A DNA stretch of 62,650 nucleotides from an uncultured Prevotella sp. (GTDB lineage Bacteria > Bacteroidota > Bacteroidia > Bacteroidales > Bacteroidaceae). A program made the position numbers and the translations under genes. The stretch covers positions 1 through 62,650 of the forward strand of contig CAJOGK010000016.1 in assembly GCA_905234145.1 (NCBI GenBank), in the 5' to 3' direction. The notes beneath the pieces are model-generated. The model had not been told where the DNA came from and made no database searches. It saw only the letters and a list, made by a program, of their open reading frames with translations. Shown piece after piece: positions 7,890 to 16,391 of the stretch (position 1 is its first letter; every line of letters starts with the position of its first letter).

Positions 7890-9491
7890 ATGAAAAAGCT
7901 TTTATTGGGAGACGAGGCGATTGCCCAGGGTGCGCTCGACGCAGGACTGAGTGGAGTATATGCCTATCCTGGTACTCCCTCTACAGAAATCACTGAGTAT
8001 ATCCAGGACTCAAAGCTGGCCAAAGAGCGTGGCGTACATAGCCGCTGGTCGACAAACGAGAAAACGGCGATGGAGGCCGCTCTCGGTATGTCGTATATGG
8101 GCAAGCGAGCACTGGTTTGTATGAAACACGTGGGACTGAACGTTTGTGCAGACCCATTCGTAAACTCGGCTATGACGGGTACTAACGGCGGTATCATTGT
8201 CTTGGTGGCCGATGACCCATCGATGCACTCTTCGCAAGACGAGCAGGACTCTCGCTTTTATGGTAAGTTTGCCATGATTCCTACACTGGAGCCAAGCTCT
8301 CAGCAGGAGGCTTACAATATGATGGCAGAGGCTTACGAGCTCTCGGAGAAGATGCATCTGCCTGTATTGATGCGTGTAACCACACGTATGGCTCATAGCC
8401 GTGCTGTGGTAGAGGTAGCCGACGAGCCTCGCGAGCAAAATGCCCTAAATTATGATGCTCAGGCATCGAACTGGGTACTGTTGCCAGCTTTTGCTCGCAA
8501 GCGTAATGTGGTTGTTACAAGTCAGCAGCCTATCCTTGAACAGATGGCCGTTGACTCTAAATACAATCAGTACATCGACGGAAGCGACCACTCACTGGGT
8601 ATCATCGCCAGTGGTATTGCCTACAACTATCTGATGGAGTGCTATCCTGACGGTTGTCCTTACCCCGTGCTGAAGATTTCGCAGTATCCTATCCCCAAGA
8701 AGCTGATTCGTAGATTGACGGATGATTGTGAGTATGTACTGATAGCCGAAGAGGGTCAGCCGTTTATCGAGGATCAGGTACGTGGTGTGATGCCAGGAAA
8801 CGCAGTAATCAAGGGTCGTTTGACGGGAGAACTGCCTCGTACAGGCGAATTGAATCCAGACTTCCTGAAGAAAGCGCTTGGTATCGAGAGTAGTGAGAGT
8901 TATGCACCTTGTGAGGATGTAACCCCACGTCCACCAGCATTGTGTCAGGGTTGTGGTCACCGTGATGTTTATACGGCACTGAACGAAGTATTGAAGGAGT
9001 ATCCTAATGCCCGTGTATTTGGTGATATCGGTTGTTATACGCTTGGCTTCCTGCCTCCATACAAGGCTATCCACAGTTGTGTAGACATGGGAGCTTCGAT
9101 TACGATGGCGAAGGGTGCGAGCGATGCTGGTCAGTGGCCTGCCGTTGCTATCATTGGCGACTCAACCTTTACCCATAGTGGTATGACGGGCTTGCTTGAT
9201 GCCATCAACGAGAATGCTGATATCACCGTGATTATCAGCGACAACTTGACCACAGCCATGACAGGCGGACAGGATTCGGCTGGTACTAATAAGTTCGAGG
9301 CTATCTGTAAGGGCTTGGGTCTCTCAGAGGATCACTTGAAGGTGGTGAACCCCATCCCCAAGAACATGCCGGAGATTACGCAAGCCATTCGTGATGAGAT
9401 CAACTACCACGGTGTGAGTGTGATTATCCCTCGCAGAGAGTGTATGCAAACTTTACAACGTCATCTTAAACAAAAGAAAGCAGCAAAATGA
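7890..9491 (+). CDS. iorA: Indolepyruvate:ferredoxin oxidoreductase, alpha subunit (no C-terminal ferredoxin domain)
   Basis: IorA with IorB interconverts aryl-pyruvates and aryl-acetyl-CoA plus CO2 using ferredoxin; in rumen and gut Bacteroidota the reverse direction can make aromatic amino acids from aryl-acetates. Residues 1-180 are the pyrimidine-binding domain (AYPGTPSTEITE, STNEKTAMEAALG), and the TPP-binding domain starts near CQGCGHRD (about 352) with GDIGCYTLGF and GDSTFTHSGM. At 533 residues it stops after SVIIPRRECMQTL, lacking the 2x[4Fe-4S] cysteine cluster that ends many archaeal IorA proteins. This short form is, as far as I recall, usual in Bacteroides and Prevotella. It overlaps iorB by 4 bp. 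Confidence 0.93.
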   Translation: MKKLLLGDEAIAQGALDAGLSGVYAYPGTPSTEITEYIQDSKLAKERGVHSRWSTNEKTAMEAALGMSYMGKRALVCMKHVGLNVCADPFVNSAMTGTNGGIIVLVADDPSMHSSQDEQDSRFYGKFAMIPTLEPSSQQEAYNMMAEAYELSEKMHLPVLMRVTTRMAHSRAVVEVADEPREQNALNYDAQASNWVLLPAFARKRNVVVTSQQPILEQMAVDSKYNQYIDGSDHSLGIIASGIAYNYLMECYPDGCPYPVLKISQYPIPKKLIRRLTDDCEYVLIAEEGQPFIEDQVRGVMPGNAVIKGRLTGELPRTGELNPDFLKKALGIESSESYAPCEDVTPRPPALCQGCGHRDVYTALNEVLKEYPNARVFGDIGCYTLGFLPPYKAIHSCVDMGASITMAKGASDAGQWPAVAIIGDSTFTHSGMTGLLDAINENADITVIISDNLTTAMTGGQDSAGTNKFEAICKGLGLSEDHLKVVNPIPKNMPEITQAIRDEINYHGVSVIIPRRECMQTLQRHLKQKKAAK

Positions 9492-10060
9492 AAACAGATA
9501 TAATTCTTTGCGGTGTAGGAGGACAGGGTATCCTCTCGATTGCCACCATCATTGGCGAAGCTGCCATGAAGGAGAACCTCTATATCAAGCAGGCTGAGGT
9601 GCACGGCATGAGCCAGCGTGGCGGTGATGTGCAGTCGAATCTGCGCATATCAAGTAACCCCATTGCCAGCGATCTGATAGCCTTGGGTGGTGCTGATGTG
9701 ATTATCTCGATGGAGCCTATGGAGGCCCTGCGCTATCTGCCATTCTTGGCTAAGGACGGTTGGATTATCACTTCGAGCACACCTTTCGTGAATATTCCAA
9801 ACTATCCTGATATTGAGAAGATTAAGAGTGGTCTGAACAGCATTAAGAATGTGATTGTGCTCGATATCGAGCAGGCTGCTAAGGATAATGGCGTGCCTCG
9901 TTCTGCCAACGTCATCCTGCTTGGTGCAGCCCAAAAGGCACTCGGTATCGAATATGATAAACTGGAAGACGCCATCCGCCGTGTGTTCGCTCGTAAGGGC
10001 GAGGCTATCGTGGAGGCAAACATCAAAGCATTAGCCATCGGTAAAGCAGCGCAGAAGTAA
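9488..10060 (+). CDS. iorB: Indolepyruvate oxidoreductase, beta subunit
   Basis: The 190-residue gamma-type subunit of 2-oxoacid:ferredoxin oxidoreductases. It opens with DIILCGVGGQGILSIA and contains QAEVHGMSQRGGDV, the CoA/TPP-domain interface signature of this family. It forms the catalytic heteromer with IorA. Start ATG overlaps the iorA stop and its own stop overlaps the aminotransferase ATG by one base, showing a tightly coupled operon. Confidence 0.95.
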   Translation: MKTDIILCGVGGQGILSIATIIGEAAMKENLYIKQAEVHGMSQRGGDVQSNLRISSNPIASDLIALGGADVIISMEPMEALRYLPFLAKDGWIITSSTPFVNIPNYPDIEKIKSGLNSIKNVIVLDIEQAAKDNGVPRSANVILLGAAQKALGIEYDKLEDAIRRVFARKGEAIVEANIKALAIGKAAQK

Positions 10061-11373
10061 TGGAAACGCCGATTAAAAGAGAAATAGTTGACGGGTTGGT
10101 AGCTGATCTTGGCATTGAGGATTTCGCCAAGGCTACCATCCGTGAGGTGAAGCAGGTTGCTGCCAAAGCCGAGAAAGCGAGTGGGGTAGAGTTTATCAAG
10201 ATGGAGATGGGTATTCCAGGATTGCCTGCTGCTCAGGTAGGTGTGGATGCCCAGATTAAAGCACTCCAGGATGGAATCGCCCACAGCTATCCCGATATTC
10301 AGGGTGCACCCGTGCTGAAGGAAGCTGCTTCACAGTTTGTAAAAGCCTTTATCGGCATTGATGTAAAACCAGAGGGTTGTGTGCCTGTAACGGGTTCGAT
10401 GCAGGGTACCTTTGCTTCGTTCCTTACCTGTTCGCAATGCGACAAGCGGAAGGATACAGTACTCTTTATTGACCCAGGATTCCCCGTGCAGAAGATGCAG
10501 CTGGAGGTGATGGGTGTAAAGTATCATACCTTCGATGTGTATAACTATCGTGGCGATAAGCTGCGTGGCAAGCTCGAGAGCTATATGAGTCAGGGAAACA
10601 TCTGTGCCATCGTTTATTCCAATCCCAATAATCCCTCGTGGATTTGTTTGAGAGAGGAAGAATTGAAGGTGATTGGCGAACTGGCTACGCAATATGATGT
10701 GATCGTGATGGAAGATCTGGCATACTTTGCCATGGACTTCCGTAAGGATCTCTCGAAACCTTTCGAGCCACCTTATCAGGCTACAGTCGCTCGTTATACT
10801 GATAACTATATGTTGCTGATTTCTGGTTCTAAGGCATTTAGTTATGCTGGTGAGCGTATCGGTGTGGTTTGCATTAGCGACAAACTGTTCCATCGTCATT
10901 TCGACGATCTCGCTGCTCGTTATCAGGGTTTGCCATTCGGCCCCGTATTCTCAACCCGTATGCTTTATGCGCTGAGTAGTGGAACCAGTCATAGTGCCCA
11001 GTACGCCATGGCTGCGATGCTGAAGGCTGCCTACGAGGGTAAGTACGACTTCCGCAAGGAAATCAGTGTCTACGGTGATCGTGCCAAGAAGTTGAAGGAG
11101 ATTTTCTGTCGCCACAATTTCTATGTGGTTTACGATAAGGATCTGGATGAGCCTATTGCCGACGGCTTCTACTTTACGATAGGATATCCAGGTATGACAT
11201 CGGGACAGTTGGCCAAGGAGCTGATGTATTATGGCGTATCGGCCATTTGTCTGATAACCTGTGGTTCTGAACAAGAGGGCTTGCGTGTGTGTACCTCGTT
11301 TATTGAGGACCACCAGTATGATATGCTGGAAGAGCGCATGAAGATATTCGAAATAAATAACCCCCAGCAGTAA
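10060..11373 (+). CDS. PLP-dependent class I/II aminotransferase, probably aromatic
   Basis: A 437-residue fold-type I aminotransferase: SNPNNPSW for cofactor contact, MEDLAYFAMDF, and the Schiff-base lysine at about 258 in LISGSKAFSYAGERIG; the C-terminal arginine lies in EGLRVCTSF. It is the third gene of the ior operon, overlapping iorB by one base. The context suggests it exchanges amino groups between aromatic amino acids and the aryl-pyruvates used by IorAB, so the operon could run either aromatic amino-acid breakdown or their synthesis from aryl-acetates. The substrate is inference; the fold is secure. Confidence 0.85.
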   Translation: METPIKREIVDGLVADLGIEDFAKATIREVKQVAAKAEKASGVEFIKMEMGIPGLPAAQVGVDAQIKALQDGIAHSYPDIQGAPVLKEAASQFVKAFIGIDVKPEGCVPVTGSMQGTFASFLTCSQCDKRKDTVLFIDPGFPVQKMQLEVMGVKYHTFDVYNYRGDKLRGKLESYMSQGNICAIVYSNPNNPSWICLREEELKVIGELATQYDVIVMEDLAYFAMDFRKDLSKPFEPPYQATVARYTDNYMLLISGSKAFSYAGERIGVVCISDKLFHRHFDDLAARYQGLPFGPVFSTRMLYALSSGTSHSAQYAMAAMLKAAYEGKYDFRKEISVYGDRAKKLKEIFCRHNFYVVYDKDLDEPIADGFYFTIGYPGMTSGQLAKELMYYGVSAICLITCGSEQEGLRVCTSFIEDHQYDMLEERMKIFEINNPQQ

Positions 11374-11393
11374 AGCTGAGGGTTATTTTTTAT
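11359..11393. terminator. Terminator at the end of the ior operon
   Basis: AACCCCCAGC and GCTGAGGGTT form a hairpin with one mismatch; the aminotransferase stop codon lies in the loop region and a T-rich run follows on the plus strand. It may serve the convergent gene as well. Confidence 0.75.
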
Positions 11394-11398
11394 ATCAA

Positions 11399-11830
11399 TC
11401 ATAATTCAGGAATCTTAAACTGGAAATCATCGTCGGATATCAATCTGACATCGTATTTGCCTGGATTCTTTGTAATATACATTTTTTTAATCTTAGCGTA
11501 CTTCTTATCAATCTTCTTACGACTAGAGGCATAGAAAACGACACACGTGCGATGGGGTAACTGACGTGTGTTGGTGAAGTATTCACGCAACTGATACGTG
11601 TACATAGACTTATTGTCGAGCAATCTCTTTTTCATCATGGTAGTAACATTCTCAAGCTCTTGGATGTTTGTGATATAAATCGTTGAGTCGTTGAATGATG
11701 CTACTAGGCCAAATATGTAGGCCTTATCAATGACCGTTCCCTTATGTGGATTACGACTTTGAGCAGTTGCTGTAATCTGGCATCCAGCTGCAAGCAGCAA
11801 AACCAGAGATAGTTTCTTAATTAATTCCAT
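11399..11830 (-). CDS. Hypothetical exported protein cotranscribed with the primary sigma factor
   Basis: A 143-residue protein with a signal peptide, [24 protein letters not shown]. An in-peptide AAGC could be read as a lipobox, but the run to ATAQ/S suggests cleavage by signal peptidase I. The mature part is basic, with no domain I recognise. Its ATG shares a base with the rpoD stop codon (TAATG), so it is the second gene of the sigma-factor operon, an unusual pairing. Confidence 0.75.
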   Translation of the reverse strand: MELIKKLSLVLLLAAGCQITATAQSRNPHKGTVIDKAYIFGLVASFNDSTIYITNIQELENVTTMMKKRLLDNKSMYTYQLREYFTNTRQLPHRTCVVFYASSRKKIDKKYAKIKKMYITKNPGKYDVRLISDDDFQFKIPEL

Positions 11831-12690
11831 TATCCTAAATATGTCTTTAAATTATTGCGAGGAGAGCAAGCACGCAGCTTGCGAATGGCCTTTTCCTTAA
11901 TCTGGCGCACACGCTCACGTGTAAGTCCGAACTTGTTGCCAATCTCTTCGAGCGTTAGTTCTGGCTGATTGATGCCATAAGAGCACTCTATCACATTACG
12001 CTCGCGCTCATTGAGAACATTCAACGCATTCTGAATCTCAGACTTCAGCGATTCGGCTACCAGACCATTATCGGCCATGGGTGAATTATCGTTGGCCATG
12101 ACATCGAGCAGACTATTGTCTTCTCCCTCGGCAAAGGGCGCATCCATCGATACATGATGGCCATTGATATTCATCGCTTCATCAATCTTGTCTTCAGGCA
12201 AATCGATTTTCTCTGCAATCTCATCGATAGAGGGTCGACGTTCATTCTCCTGTTCGAATCGATTGATTTCGCGATTTATCTTGTTCACTGATCCCACCTG
12301 ATTAAGTGGGAGGCGAACAATACGACTTTGCTCAGAGATAGCTTGCAGGATACTCTGGCGAATCCACCATACGGCGTAAGAGATAAACTTAAAACCACGA
12401 GTTTCGTCGAAACGCTCTGCAGCTTTGAGCAAACCTAGATTGCCCTCGTTAATCAGATCGGGGAGGGATAATCCCTGATTCTGATACTGTTTAGCCACAC
12501 TCACCACGAAGCGGAGGTTAGCTCTTGTCAATCTTTCGAGGGCTTTTTGGTCGCCTCTGCGAATACGTTGTGCAAGTTCTACTTCCTCTTCGGCCGAGAT
12601 CATTTCCTCCTTGCCTATCTCCTGCAGATATTTCTCAAGGGCTTCACTCTCTCGGTTGGTTATAGATTTGGTGATTTTAAGCTGTCTCAT
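11830..12690 (-). CDS. rpoD: RNA polymerase primary sigma factor (sigma-70)
   Basis: The housekeeping sigma factor, which directs RNA polymerase to the TAnnTTTG-type promoters seen throughout this window. The 286-residue Bacteroidota form lacks the large region 1.1 and non-conserved insert of E. coli. Visible are region 1.2 ([12 protein letters not shown]), region 2 ([18 protein letters not shown] and [16 protein letters not shown]), region 3, and region 4 helix-turn-helix ([24 protein letters not shown]). Length and sequence match the lineage norm. Confidence 0.96.
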   Translation of the reverse strand: MRQLKITKSITNRESEALEKYLQEIGKEEMISAEEEVELAQRIRRGDQKALERLTRANLRFVVSVAKQYQNQGLSLPDLINEGNLGLLKAAERFDETRGFKFISYAVWWIRQSILQAISEQSRIVRLPLNQVGSVNKINREINRFEQENERRPSIDEIAEKIDLPEDKIDEAMNINGHHVSMDAPFAEGEDNSLLDVMANDNSPMADNGLVAESLKSEIQNALNVLNERERNVIECSYGINQPELTLEEIGNKFGLTRERVRQIKEKAIRKLRACSPRNNLKTYLG

Positions 12691-12715
12691 CGCGGTTATG
12701 TTTTTAGTCGTTCTG

Positions 12716-12723
12716 CAAAAGTA
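12716..12723 (-). promoter_or_regulatory. -7 promoter box of rpoD
   Basis: TACTTTTG on the minus strand, 26 bp before the rpoD ATG and just downstream of the htrA terminator. Confidence 0.6.
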
Positions 12724-12742
12724 TAGCTTTTTTCTGATTCGA

Positions 12743-12780
12743 CCAAAAAAAAGCCACGAATTTTTACATTCGTGGCCTAT
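12743..12780 (-). terminator. Rho-independent terminator after the HtrA protease gene
   Basis: GCCACGAAT and ATTCGTGGC pair perfectly over nine bp with a 6-nt loop; on the minus strand the hairpin is followed by eight T. Confidence 0.88.
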
Positions 12781-12796
12781 TTTTTGTAAAAATGGC

Positions 12797-14305
12797 TTAA
12801 TCGTTGGTCAAAGGCACGGCAAAATAGCCTTTTTTACCCGTTGGATAGATGCCCTGGATGTAGAGCACGGGCTCCTTGCTGGTTGACGCTTCTTTGACAA
12901 CATTCTGCAAATCGTCGATGCTCTTGATAGCCTGATCGTTGATACGCTGGATGATGAAGCCCTTGGTAACACCGGCATCCTTAAGTTTACCACCATTTAC
13001 TTTCAGTATCTCAAGACCGTAGCCGATATTGAGCTGTTCTTTCTTGGCATCGGTGATAGCGCGGAAGGTACCACCAAGTACGTCGAGGTCGGCATTCTTC
13101 ACAACCTTTGTGGTGCCTTGCTCGTTCTTTAGGGTGAGGGTAGCGGTCTTTTCTTTCTTGTTACGCAGATACTTTACGGTTACCTTATCGCCAGGACGCT
13201 TCTGGGCAATGATAGCCTGAAGGTCGCCCATGGTCTTTACCTTCTTACCGTCTACCGTCGTGATCACATCCTCGCTCTTCAGATCAGCATCAGCGGCGGC
13301 ACCGTCTTCTACGACCTTATCGATACGTACACCTTCCATCGTACCATAGTCCTGAACCTCCTTGTCCTGATCCTTCATGTAGTCGACATAGTCTTTTACG
13401 CTACCACCCTGGATACCAATCATAGCACGCTGGTAAGAACCATACTTCTTGAAATCATCAACGGCCTTGTTCATGATAGCAGTAGGAATAGCGAAACCAT
13501 AACCGATGTTAGAACCAGTTTGAGAATAAATCATGGCGTTGATACCAATCAGCTCGCCACGGGTATTCACGAGTGCACCACCAGAGTTACCTTGATTAAT
13601 AGCAGCATCGGTCTGAATCATAGAAGATACACCCTGACCCATAGAACGCGCCTTGGCTGAAACGATACCTGCAGTAACGGTATTGTTAAGTCCGAGGGGA
13701 TTACCAACAGCCAGTACCCACTCACCAACACGTACATCATCGCTATTGGCAATCACGATTGCTGGTAAATTCTTGGCATCGATCTTGATGAGTGCCAAAT
13801 CGGTAGTTTTATCTGCACCGATAATGCGGGCAGAATACTCCTTTGAATTCTCGTTTAAAGTAACGGTAAGTTCATCGGCCCCATCAACTACGTGGTTATT
13901 GGTTACGATATAACCATCAGCAGAGATAATCACACCACTACCTGCTGCTGCACGCTTTGGAGTTTGAACCTGGCGCTGACGTTTGCCATTATTGCCCTGT
14001 CCCTGGCCACGTCCGAAGAAACCACCAAAAGGATCAGAGAAGAAATCCTCGAAAGGATTGCTGTACTCGATGGTTTGTACCTTTGAGTTCTGTACCGATT
14101 TGATGTAAACGACTGATGGCAATGCTTTTTCAGCGGCATAAGTCAAATCTACAGGCTGTCCTGCAGGTGCTGAAGAAACAATTGGAGCTGGAGATGTAGC
14201 TGGAGCAGCATTGGTATTTGTGAAAGCTGCTACAGAAAGAATCAAAGCAACGGCGCATGCTGCTGGCGTTGCTACATTTAAAATCTTTTTCATATTTTCT
14301 GTCAT
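12797..14305 (-). CDS. Periplasmic Do/HtrA-family serine protease
   Basis: An HtrA/DegP-type quality-control protease of the periplasm. It has an N-terminal signal/anchor (about residues 8-33), a disordered stretch with [14 protein letters not shown], and a trypsin-like domain with the triad His138 (NNHVVDG), Asp169 (TTDLALIK) and Ser241 (NQGNSGGAL). Two PDZ domains follow (about 290-395 and 420-500), the first with the binding loop region IGIQGG. Length 502 is usual. A second in-frame Met at residue 5 is an alternative start. It probably responds to envelope stress, but the sequence shows only a standard promoter. Confidence 0.93.
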   Translation of the reverse strand: MTENMKKILNVATPAACAVALILSVAAFTNTNAAPATSPAPIVSSAPAGQPVDLTYAAEKALPSVVYIKSVQNSKVQTIEYSNPFEDFFSDPFGGFFGRGQGQGNNGKRQRQVQTPKRAAAGSGVIISADGYIVTNNHVVDGADELTVTLNENSKEYSARIIGADKTTDLALIKIDAKNLPAIVIANSDDVRVGEWVLAVGNPLGLNNTVTAGIVSAKARSMGQGVSSMIQTDAAINQGNSGGALVNTRGELIGINAMIYSQTGSNIGYGFAIPTAIMNKAVDDFKKYGSYQRAMIGIQGGSVKDYVDYMKDQDKEVQDYGTMEGVRIDKVVEDGAAADADLKSEDVITTVDGKKVKTMGDLQAIIAQKRPGDKVTVKYLRNKKEKTATLTLKNEQGTTKVVKNADLDVLGGTFRAITDAKKEQLNIGYGLEILKVNGGKLKDAGVTKGFIIQRINDQAIKSIDDLQNVVKEASTSKEPVLYIQGIYPTGKKGYFAVPLTND

Positions 14306-14378
14306 TTTATTATGTATTTAAATTCAACTTATGCAACTTTACTGTTGTTGCGATTTGCTCTCTCGGAGTTTTCGAGTG

Positions 14379-14386
14379 CAAAAATA
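14379..14386 (-). promoter_or_regulatory. -7 promoter box of the HtrA gene
   Basis: TATTTTTG on the minus strand, giving a 5' leader of about 65 nt before the ATG at 14305. Confidence 0.55.
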
Positions 14387-14561
14387 AGTGCAATTTTTCA
14401 TATACTGACAAAATGTCGTAAATATTTGTCCCTATTTAACAATTTAGCTTGAAGGCTTAACTCACATTTGCGATTAACACTTGAAATCTTAAAAGACTGA
14501 CAATTTTAAGAGTTATTTGTATTTTTAGTTGCATATATTTAATTATATTCGTTATTTTTCG

Positions 14562-14586
14562 TACCTTTGAACTTCGTTCGAAGGTA
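14562..14586 (+). promoter_or_regulatory. Promoter box inside an 11-bp hairpin upstream of rnpB
   Basis: TACCTTTG (14562-14569) forms the 5' arm of an inverted repeat that closes with GTTCGAAGGTA (14576-14586) around a 3-nt loop; all 11 pairs match allowing one G.U. It may be an upstream rnpB promoter or a regulatory hairpin. Confidence 0.5.
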
Positions 14587-14596
14587 GGCTGCATCT

Positions 14597-14636
14597 CGGA
14601 AATGAAAATAAATCGCGATTTATTTTGCATTTCGCT
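14597..14636. repeat. Long palindrome between the two rnpB promoter boxes
   Basis: A perfect 22-bp palindrome (14605-14626, centre TCGCGA) is extended by GAAATG and CATTTC (14599-14604 and 14628-14633) with one bulged G. The rest of the 14306-14660 spacer is AT-rich with no other feature I can support. Confidence 0.65.
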
Positions 14637-14646
14637 CGATTTGCAC

Positions 14647-14654
14647 TACCTTTG
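14647..14654 (+). promoter_or_regulatory. Proximal -7 promoter box of rnpB
   Basis: TACCTTTG, with its last G seven bases before the first base of the RNase P P1 helix at 14661. This gives an internal estimate of the spacing between box and transcription start in this genome. Confidence 0.75.
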
Positions 14655-14660
14655 CAGCCG

Positions 14661-15020
14661 GAAAGCACTGTCACGGCTTGTCGCTGGTGTCATCATGGCA
14701 CGAGAGGAAAGTCCGGGCAGCACAGGGTACCCCACTTCTGAAAGTAGAAGCTATTGGTGACAGTAGGTGCCGGCAGAAGAGAACGACCGCCTGAAAAGGT
14801 AAGGGTGAGAAGGTGGTGTAAGAGACCACCAGCCGATGGGTGATCATCGGGCTGTGCCAACTGGGGGCTGCAAGTTCATGTATACCATCGTCTGAGGGTT
14901 GCCCGCTCGAGTTATACGATGGAGGGTAGAACGCTTAAGCCATGAGGTGACTTATGGATTAGATAAATGACAGGCGCCATGAAAATGGTACAGAACCCGG
15001 CTTATAGGGACAATGCTTTC
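14661..15020 (+). ncRNA. rnpB: RNase P RNA
   Basis: The catalytic RNA that matures tRNA 5' ends. GAAAGCACTGTC at 14661-14672 pairs with GACAATGCTTTC at 15009-15020 to form helix P1, setting both ends at about 360 nt. Conserved region I appears as GAGGAAAGTCCGGGC near 14701, and conserved region V as ACAGAACCCGGCTTATAG near 14990. The layout fits the bacterial class A type. It is followed by a strong shared terminator. Confidence 0.96.
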
Positions 15021-15030
15021 TTTTTTGAAA

Positions 15031-15064
15031 TAAACAACCCCTGCGCTTGGCAGGGGTTTGTTAT
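15031..15064. terminator. Bidirectional terminator between rnpB and thrC
   Basis: CAACCCCTGC and GCAGGGGTTTG form a hairpin with a 5-nt loop and a single bulge, with T-rich flanks on both strands, serving rnpB (plus) and the thr operon (minus). Confidence 0.8.
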
Positions 15065-16368
15065 TATTTAGAAAGGAGATACTGCTTGAAATCAGCAAAG
15101 TCTTTTGTCATGGGAACGCTTTGTTTCTCGCCCTTCATGAAAGCTGCTAAGCGATCGGGGATTGCAACATCAATACCTAGAATATCATCTACCTTCTCCT
15201 TAAACTTTGCAGGATGTGCAGTTTCGCAGAATACGCCAACCTCGCCAGGCTGCAACCCGTCTACCAAAGCCTGATAGCCACAAGCACCATGAGGATCTAG
15301 GATGTACTTCGTATCCTGATAGCACGCACGCATGGTTTCACGTATTTGGTCATCGGTATAGGTGGCACCACTGATAAGTGAAGTTATGCGCTCATGACTC
15401 TTTCCGTAGAGATCGTAGATACGGGCAAAGTTAGAAGGATCGCCCACGTCCATCGCATTAGCCAACGTCTGCTTAGAGGGCTTGGGCTCATATTTGCCAG
15501 TCTGCAGATATTTATAGAAAATGTCGTTAGCATTATTAGCTGCGATAAAACGTTTAATGGGGAGTCCCATCTCGTGGCCAAAGAGAGCTGCACAGATATT
15601 GCCAAAGTTGCCAGAAGGCACGCACATTACAAAATTATCGGCCTTGCCTTGCTCTTTCATGCGAGCGTATGCATTAAAGTAATAGAATGCCTGAGGCAGG
15701 AAACGGGCTACATTAATAGAATTGGCAGAGGTAAGTTTCATGTGCTGATTCAGTTCTGCATCCATGAAAGCATTTTTTACCAACGCCTGACAATCGTCGA
15801 AAACACCATCTACTTCGATAGCAGTGATATTCTTTCCAATTGTGGTAAATTGGCACTCCTGAATGGGCGAGACCTTACCTTTGGGATAAAGCACGTAAAC
15901 GTGTATGCCATCAACCCCTAGGAAACCATTGGCCACAGCAGAACCCGTGTCGCCAGAGGTCGCAACAAGCACATTTACCTGTTCGTTCTTAGCCTCTTGC
16001 TTGATAAAATATTGTAGCAAGCGTGCCATGAATCGTGCACCCACATCCTTAAAGGCGAGAGTAGGTCCATGAAAGAGTTCAAGGGTGTAGATATTATCTT
16101 TTACCTGAACTACAGGGCAATCAAACGACAACGTGTCGTATACAATATCTTTGAGGGCGTCGAGATCTACATCTTCGCCAAAGAAAGCACTTGCCACATT
16201 ATAGGCTATATCCTGAAACGACATCGATGCGATATTATCGAAGAAGACTTGGGGTAAAGTCTTGATCTTTTCAGGCATATAGAGTCCACGATCTTCTGCA
16301 AGACCTTTTACGACTGCTTTGTGCAAGTCAGCGATGGGAGCATTCCCGTTGGTACTGTAATACTGCAT
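15064..16368 (-). CDS. thrC: Threonine synthase
   Basis: Converts O-phosphohomoserine to threonine, using PLP. The 434-residue protein has the cofactor lysine at 107 in HGPTLAFKDVGARF, the phosphate loop VATSGDTGSAVA, CVPSGNFGNICA, and the C-terminal DPHGACGYQAL. It is the last gene of the minus-strand operon thrA-apgM-thrC, ending at the shared terminator. Confidence 0.96.
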   Translation of the reverse strand: MQYYSTNGNAPIADLHKAVVKGLAEDRGLYMPEKIKTLPQVFFDNIASMSFQDIAYNVASAFFGEDVDLDALKDIVYDTLSFDCPVVQVKDNIYTLELFHGPTLAFKDVGARFMARLLQYFIKQEAKNEQVNVLVATSGDTGSAVANGFLGVDGIHVYVLYPKGKVSPIQECQFTTIGKNITAIEVDGVFDDCQALVKNAFMDAELNQHMKLTSANSINVARFLPQAFYYFNAYARMKEQGKADNFVMCVPSGNFGNICAALFGHEMGLPIKRFIAANNANDIFYKYLQTGKYEPKPSKQTLANAMDVGDPSNFARIYDLYGKSHERITSLISGATYTDDQIRETMRACYQDTKYILDPHGACGYQALVDGLQPGEVGVFCETAHPAKFKEKVDDILGIDVAIPDRLAAFMKGEKQSVPMTKDFADFKQYLLSK

Positions 16369-16369
16369 A

Positions 16370-16391
16370 TATTTGACTATTTACTATTTTA
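16370..16391. repeat. Short ACTATT-type repeat in the apgM-thrC spacer
   Basis: The 23-bp spacer reads as variants of TGACTAT/TTACTAT, resembling the heptamer repeats elsewhere in the window. Confidence 0.35.
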
